Positions 59,829 to 64,000 of a DNA stretch of 64,000 nt are shown here, piece after piece. A program made the translations under genes and the position numbers. Origin of the DNA: Pantoea vagans. Its GTDB lineage: Bacteria; Pseudomonadota; Gammaproteobacteria; Enterobacterales; Enterobacteriaceae. The notes under the pieces are model-generated. The model did not search any database, was not told the origin of the DNA, and saw nothing but the letters and a program-made list of their open reading frames with translations. The DNA is taken from assembly GCF_001506165.1 (NCBI RefSeq), contig NZ_CP011427.1, positions 1,302,001-1,366,000 of the forward strand, given 5' to 3'. Within the stretch, counting starts at the first letter, position 1. Each line of letters starts with the position of its first letter.

Positions 59829-60737
59829 GTGTCAGCAACCGTGAATAACATCGGCGTGATTGGTTTGGGTTCCATGGGCATGGGCGCGGCGCAGTCCTGT
59901 ATCCGCGCAGGCCTGAACACCTGGGGCGTTGATTTGAACCCTAAAGCGCTTGAAACGCTGCGCCAGGCCGGTGCTCGTGACGCACAGACCTCTGCTGCGG
60001 GTTTTGCACAAGAGTTAGATGCTGTGCTGCTGCTGGTGGTGAATGCGGCGCAGGTTAAAGCGATTCTGTTCGGCGAAACCGGTCTGGCCGCGCAGCTTAA
60101 GCCGGGCACGGTAGTGATGGTCTCTTCCACCATCTCTTCACAGGATGCGCAAGCCATCGAACAGCAACTGGCGCAACACCAGTTACTGATGCTGGATGCG
60201 CCGGTATCTGGCGGTGCGGCGAAAGCTGCCGTAGGCGAGATGACGGTGATGGCGTCGGGCAGCGATGAAGCCTTTGCCTTGCTGAAACCAGTGCTGGATG
60301 CCGTCGCGGCAAAAGTGTATCGCGTGGGCAGTGAAATTGGCCTGGGTTCAACCGTGAAAATCATCCACCAACTGTTGGCTGGCGTGCACATCGCTGTCGG
60401 GGCCGAAGCGATGGCGCTCGCCGCTCGCGCTGGTATCCCGCTGGATACCATGTACGACGTGGTGACCAATGCTGCAGGTAACTCGTGGATGTTTGAGAAC
60501 CGCATGCGTCACGTGGTAGACGGTGATTACTCACCGAAATCCGCGGTTGATATCTTCGTAAAAGATCTCAACCTCGTGGCGGATACCGCTAAATCGCTGC
60601 ACTTCCCGCTGCCACTGGCTTCGACCGCGCTCAACATGTTTACCGAAGCCAGCAATGCCGGTTACGGTCGTGAAGATGACAGCGCCGTGATCAAGATTTT
60701 CAGCGGTATCACGCTGCCAGAGTCAAAGGAGAAGTAA
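59829..60737 (+). CDS. ltnD: tetronate (L-threonate type) dehydrogenase
   Basis: LtnD oxidises L-threonate or a related four-carbon acid to the 2-oxo-tetronate with NAD. The 302-residue protein belongs to the 3-hydroxyisobutyrate dehydrogenase family: IGVIGLGSMGMGAAQSCIRAG, DAPVSGGAAKAAVG and the catalytic Lys in GLGSTVKIIHQLLAG. The start is GTG 59829, with GGAGGT eight bases upstream. It is first of four tightly spaced genes (2-bp gap to the next). Confidence 0.92.
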   Translation: MSATVNNIGVIGLGSMGMGAAQSCIRAGLNTWGVDLNPKALETLRQAGARDAQTSAAGFAQELDAVLLLVVNAAQVKAILFGETGLAAQLKPGTVVMVSSTISSQDAQAIEQQLAQHQLLMLDAPVSGGAAKAAVGEMTVMASGSDEAFALLKPVLDAVAAKVYRVGSEIGLGSTVKIIHQLLAGVHIAVGAEAMALAARAGIPLDTMYDVVTNAAGNSWMFENRMRHVVDGDYSPKSAVDIFVKDLNLVADTAKSLHFPLPLASTALNMFTEASNAGYGREDDSAVIKIFSGITLPESKEK

Positions 60738-60739
60738 CC

Positions 60740-61999
60740 ATGCGTTTAGGCGTGATTGCAGACGACTTTACCGGTGCAACCGATATTGCCAGTTTCCTGG
60801 TACAGAACGGTCTGCCGACGATTCAGTTCAACGGCGTGCCGGAAAGCCATGATGACCTGAGCGCGCAGGCGATTGTGATCAGCCTGAAGTCACGTTCGTG
60901 CCCGCCACAGCAGGCGATTGATCAGTCGCTGGCCGCGCTGGCCTGGTTGCAACAGCAGGGCTGTGACCGTTTCTATTTCAAGTATTGCTCCACCTTTGAC
61001 AGCACCGAGCACGGCAATATTGGCCCGGTGACCGATGCGTTGCTGGCGGCGCTGGGCGAAACGCAAACGGTGATCTCCCCGTCGCTGCCGGTTAACGGTC
61101 GTACGGTGTATCAGGGCTACCTGTTCGTTGCCGATCAACTGCTGTCTGAATCAGGCATGCGCCACCATCCGGTGACACCGATGACCGACAGCAACCTGGT
61201 GCGCTTAATGACGCGTCAGGCTAAAGGTCAGGCCGCAGTGATCAACGCGGTGCAGCTGGATAAGGGTGCCGCAGCGGTGCGCGAACAGCTTGCCGTACTG
61301 AAAGAGCAGGGCATCAACTATGTGGTGCTGGATGCGCTCAACGAGCAGCATTTGCTGACGCAGGGCGAAGCGTTGAAAGAGACCGTGCTGGTGACCGGCG
61401 GTTCTGGTCTGGCGATAGGTATCGCGCGGGCATGGGCTACGCAGCAGCAGAACAGTGATGCTGAACAAGCAGGGCGTCCACAGGGTGAACGCGCGGTGGT
61501 GATTTCCGGGTCTTGCTCGCAGATGACCAACCGCCAGGTGCAAGCCTATCGCCAGCAGGCCCCTTCTCACGAAGTGCTGGTGGAACGTTGCCTTGATGAT
61601 GCTGAAGGCTATGCGCAGGAGTTGTGTGACTGGGTCGCCGCTCATCAGCAGCAGGCGCTGGCACCGCTGCTGTTTGCCACCGCAGACGCTCAGCTGTTGC
61701 AGGCGATTCAGCAGCAGTATGGCGCAGCGCGCAGCAGTGAAGCGGTGGAGCAGCTGTTTGCCGCCGTCACGCGTGAGCTGAAATCACGTGGCTGGCAGCG
61801 CTTTATCGTGGCCGGTGGCGAGACCTCTGGTGTGGTCGCGCAAAGCCTTGGTGTCACCGCTTTCCACATCGGGCCGATGATCTCCCCAGGCGTGCCGTGG
61901 GTGCGTGACATCCATCAGCCGCTGTCACTGGCGCTGAAATCCGGCAACTTTGGTGACGAACAGTTCTTCGCCCGCGCACAAACGGAGTTTTCCTCATGA
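60740..61999 (+). CDS. otnK: 3-oxo-tetronate 4-kinase
   Basis: OtnK phosphorylates 3-oxo-tetronate. This 419-residue DUF1537-type kinase starts RLGVIADDFTGATDIASFLV, has FYFKYCSTFDSTEHGNIGPV near residue 80 and the C-terminal nucleotide-binding FIVAGGETSGVVAQSLGV. It overlaps the aldolase-like gene by 4 bp. Confidence 0.92.
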   Translation: MRLGVIADDFTGATDIASFLVQNGLPTIQFNGVPESHDDLSAQAIVISLKSRSCPPQQAIDQSLAALAWLQQQGCDRFYFKYCSTFDSTEHGNIGPVTDALLAALGETQTVISPSLPVNGRTVYQGYLFVADQLLSESGMRHHPVTPMTDSNLVRLMTRQAKGQAAVINAVQLDKGAAAVREQLAVLKEQGINYVVLDALNEQHLLTQGEALKETVLVTGGSGLAIGIARAWATQQQNSDAEQAGRPQGERAVVISGSCSQMTNRQVQAYRQQAPSHEVLVERCLDDAEGYAQELCDWVAAHQQQALAPLLFATADAQLLQAIQQQYGAARSSEAVEQLFAAVTRELKSRGWQRFIVAGGETSGVVAQSLGVTAFHIGPMISPGVPWVRDIHQPLSLALKSGNFGDEQFFARAQTEFSS

Positions 62000-62622
62000 C
62001 CGAACAACAAGCACGCGAAGAGATGGTGCAACTGGGCGCATCCTTCTTCCAGCGCGGTTACGCTACCGGCTCGGCAGGTAACCTGTCGTTGCTGTTGGAA
62101 GATGGCAACCTGCTGGCCACGCCAACCGGCTCCTGCCTGGGGGAATTGCAGGCCGACCGTTTGTCAAAAGTCACTATGCAGGGCGAGTGGATCTCGGGTG
62201 ATAAGCCTTCGAAAGAAGTCGCGTTTCATCGGGCGCTGTATCTGAACAATCCCGCCTGTAAAGCGGTGGTGCACCTGCACAGCCATTATCTGACGGCGCT
62301 GTCGTGCCTGAACGATCTGGATAGCGAGAATTGCATTCGCCCGTTCACGCCCTATGTGGTGATGCGCGTGGGTGATGTGCCGGTGGTGCCGTATTACAAA
62401 CCGGGTGACGATCGTCTGGCGGAAGATTTGGCGCAGCTCGCACCACGTTACAACGCCTTCCTGCTGGCCAATCACGGTCCGGTGGTGGTGGGTAAATCGC
62501 TGCGTGAAGCAGCCAATAATACTGAAGAGCTGGAAGAGACCGCGCGTCTGATGTTCACGCTCGGCGACCGCTCCATTCGTTATCTCACCGATAGCGAAGT
62601 CGCGGAATTGAGGAATTACTGA
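61996..62622 (+). CDS. otnC: 3-oxo-tetronate 4-phosphate decarboxylase
   Basis: OtnC decarboxylates 3-oxo-tetronate 4-phosphate to dihydroxyacetone phosphate. The 208-residue class II aldolase-fold protein has [25 protein letters not shown] split near residues 19-40, the zinc ligands in [13 protein letters not shown] and the later ANHGPVVVG. It overlaps both neighbours by 1-4 bp. Confidence 0.91.
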   Translation: MTEQQAREEMVQLGASFFQRGYATGSAGNLSLLLEDGNLLATPTGSCLGELQADRLSKVTMQGEWISGDKPSKEVAFHRALYLNNPACKAVVHLHSHYLTALSCLNDLDSENCIRPFTPYVVMRVGDVPVVPYYKPGDDRLAEDLAQLAPRYNAFLLANHGPVVVGKSLREAANNTEELEETARLMFTLGDRSIRYLTDSEVAELRNY

Positions 62623-63401
62623 TGCCAAAGTTTGCTGCCAATTTATCGACCCAGTTTGGCGAACTGCCATTTATCGAACGCTTTGCCGCTGCGGCCAACG
62701 CCGGTTTCCGCGCCGTTGAGTTCCTGTTCCCGTACGACTATCCCGCTGAGGTGATTAAAGCCGAGCTGGAGAAACATCAGCTGGAGTTGGTGCTGTTCAA
62801 CACCGCGGCCGGTAATGTGCAGGCCGGTGAGTGGGGCGTGTCTGCCATTCCGGGCCGTGAAGCGGAAGCTCGCGCTGATATCGATCGCGCGCTGGAATAT
62901 GCCATTGCCCTGAATTGCCCGCAAGTGCATGTGATGGCAGCCACAGTGCCAAACGGTGCCGACCAGGCGGTGTACGAAGAGACGTTTGTGCGCAACATGC
63001 ATTACGCCTCAGAGTGCTTTGCACCGCATGGCATTCGTTTGCTGCTGGAAGCACTGAATCCGGTGACCAAACCGAATTACCTCTATTCCAGCCAGTATCA
63101 GACGCTGGCGATGATGGAGCGAATTGACCGTCCAAATGTGTTCACGCAGTTGGACCTGTTCCACGCGCAGCTGGTGGACGGCAATCTCAGCCACCTGATC
63201 CGTGAATACGCCGGACGCTATCGTCACATCCAGATCGCATCCGCGCCACATCGTCATGAGCCGGATGAGGGCGAGATCAACTATCCGTACCTGTTCAACC
63301 TGTTGGATGAGGTTGGTTACGACGGCTGGGTTGGTTGCGAATACTTCCCACGCGGTCGTACCGAAGCGGGACTCGGCTGGTTCGCCCCTTACGCCAAATA
63401 A
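62622..63401 (+). CDS. otnI: 2-oxo-tetronate isomerase
   Basis: OtnI converts 2-oxo-tetronate to 3-oxo-tetronate. The 259-residue TIM-barrel protein of the hydroxypyruvate-isomerase family has [36 protein letters not shown] with the metal-binding Glu, [19 protein letters not shown] and [18 protein letters not shown]. All expected metal ligands appear present. Last of the four coupled genes. Confidence 0.92.
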   Translation: MPKFAANLSTQFGELPFIERFAAAANAGFRAVEFLFPYDYPAEVIKAELEKHQLELVLFNTAAGNVQAGEWGVSAIPGREAEARADIDRALEYAIALNCPQVHVMAATVPNGADQAVYEETFVRNMHYASECFAPHGIRLLLEALNPVTKPNYLYSSQYQTLAMMERIDRPNVFTQLDLFHAQLVDGNLSHLIREYAGRYRHIQIASAPHRHEPDEGEINYPYLFNLLDEVGYDGWVGCEYFPRGRTEAGLGWFAPYAK

Positions 63402-63706
63402 CCTTTGTTGTACCGCTCAGCACAGTGCTTTTGCGCCCTGTGTTGAGTGAAGTCTTACCTGAATTTGTAAAACACTAAAAAAACATACCCAAGGCTCCCC
63501 TAAATAATTCGAGCTGCAGGACAAAAGCGTCGAAGGACGCTTTTGAACAGCGCTTGCGCTGGCCCGCAGGGTGAGGCCATAGGCCGAATCATGCGGCAAG
63601 TGGGCGAATCCCCAGGAGCTTACATAAGTAAGTGACTGGGGTGAATCCACGCAGCCAACGCACCTGCGGCTTGAAGTATGACGGGGAATAGAATTAGAGG
63701 TTTATC
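63402..63706. repeat. 305-bp gap with a family A repeat (copy 4)
   Basis: Bases 63575-63687 carry the inverted-type copy: CGAATCATGCGGCAAGTGGG, GAGCTTACATAAGTAAGTGA, CTGGGGTGAATCCACGCAGC, CAACGCACC and TTGAAGTATGACGGGG. Before it lie short inverted repeats (AAAGCGTCGAAGGACGCTTT at 63523-63542) and GCCCGCAGGGTGAGGCCATA. It separates otnI from the permease gene, and no promoter could be recognised. Confidence 0.7.
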
Positions 63707-64000
63707 ATGTCTACCGCGTTGCTGCTTGCTATCGCTACGGCCAGCATAGTCATATTGCTGCTGCTGGTGATTAAAGCCAAAGTTCATCCGTTTGTTGCTT
63801 TACTGATTGTCAGTCTTATCGTTGCCATCAGTACCGGGATCCCGGCTGATAAAATCATGGAAACCATCTTTAGCGGCATGGGCAACCTGCTGGGGCATAT
63901 CACCATCATCATCGTGCTGGGGGCGATGCTGGGCGCAGTGATTGAAGCCTCGGGCGGTGCCGAATCATTGGCACAGCGCTTCAGTAAGACGCTCGGTATC
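63707..64000 (+). CDS. GntP-family permease, N-terminal part (YgbN-like)
   Basis: The first 98 codons are present and the gene runs off the end of the window. MSTALLLAIATASIVILLLL, VIKAKVHPFVALLIVSLIVA and IIIVLGAMLGAVIEASGGAE match the beginning of E. coli YgbN and other gluconate-type permeases. It should import the four-carbon sugar acid used by the preceding genes. GAGG stands nine bases before the ATG. Confidence 0.9.
   Translation, partial: MSTALLLAIATASIVILLLLVIKAKVHPFVALLIVSLIVAISTGIPADKIMETIFSGMGNLLGHITIIIVLGAMLGAVIEASGGAESLAQRFSKTLGI

Overview
The window reads as a chromosomal segment of an Erwiniaceae bacterium, most likely Pantoea or a close Erwinia relative. The order asmA - yegH - amylovoran/stewartan-type exopolysaccharide (EPS) genes - galF - galE - O-antigen genes - gnd - his operon is typical of that family, and the his leader, puu and plaP proteins closely match enterobacterial ones. 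No rRNA, tRNA, CRISPR array, prophage or complete insertion sequence was seen. All calls were made by reading; no database search was run.

Layout. 1-3087: the 3' end of asmA, yegH on the minus strand, and a possible small gene. 3200-18809: a group 1-like EPS operon (sugar-phosphate transferase, wza, wzb, wzc, two GT2 and two GT4 glycosyltransferases, a tailspike-like glycosidase, a pyruvyltransferase and the Wzx flippase). It is preceded by an RcsAB box and a JUMPstart/ops element, so Rcs control and RfaH antitermination are expected. No Wzy polymerase gene is present where amsC/wceL is normally found; that gap holds a terminator and an intergenic repeat. 19271-21222: galF and galE. 21550-28968: a second JUMPstart, rmlBDAC (dTDP-L-rhamnose), a GT2, an RgpF-like protein and the Wzm/Wzt ABC exporter, i.e. 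an ABC-transporter-dependent, rhamnose-containing O-antigen. After gnd comes an AT-rich 1379-residue fusion protein (methyltransferase, coiled coil, three short repeats, RgpF, DUF616-like and GT2 domains), the most unusual gene here.

34929-39313: minus-strand accessory genes: an AstE/AspA-like zinc hydrolase, an amino-acid-binding protein, and a hipA-hipB-yeaK operon with toxin before antitoxin. Upstream of hipA lie three 20-bp palindromes spaced exactly 41 bp. 39314-46617: the complete hisGDCBHAFI operon with leader peptide, attenuator and promoter. 46726-52495: yeeZ, an acquired acyltransferase followed by a decayed copy of the yeeZ 3' half, and a gtrA-gtrB-gtrII-like glucosylation operon.

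52710-58673: putrescine genes: puuD-puuR-puuB divergent from puuA, with a perfect 13-bp inverted repeat between them, then plaP. plaP is preceded by a 52-codon reading frame that overlaps its start codon, like yoeI of E. coli. puuC and puuE are absent. 58809-64000: a DeoR-type regulator divergent from ltnD-otnK-otnC-otnI and the start of a GntP-family permease, a pathway for four-carbon sugar acids (threonate/erythronate).

Two families of short palindromic repeats fill many gaps. One (about 105 bp) is at 9084, 11124, 12315 and 63575; the other (REP-like, with a GTAGCGGCGC core) is at 1115, 14707, 18810 and 52636. By eye the O-antigen, acyltransferase and gtrII-like genes are much richer in A+T than the EPS, his and catabolic genes, suggesting horizontal acquisition.
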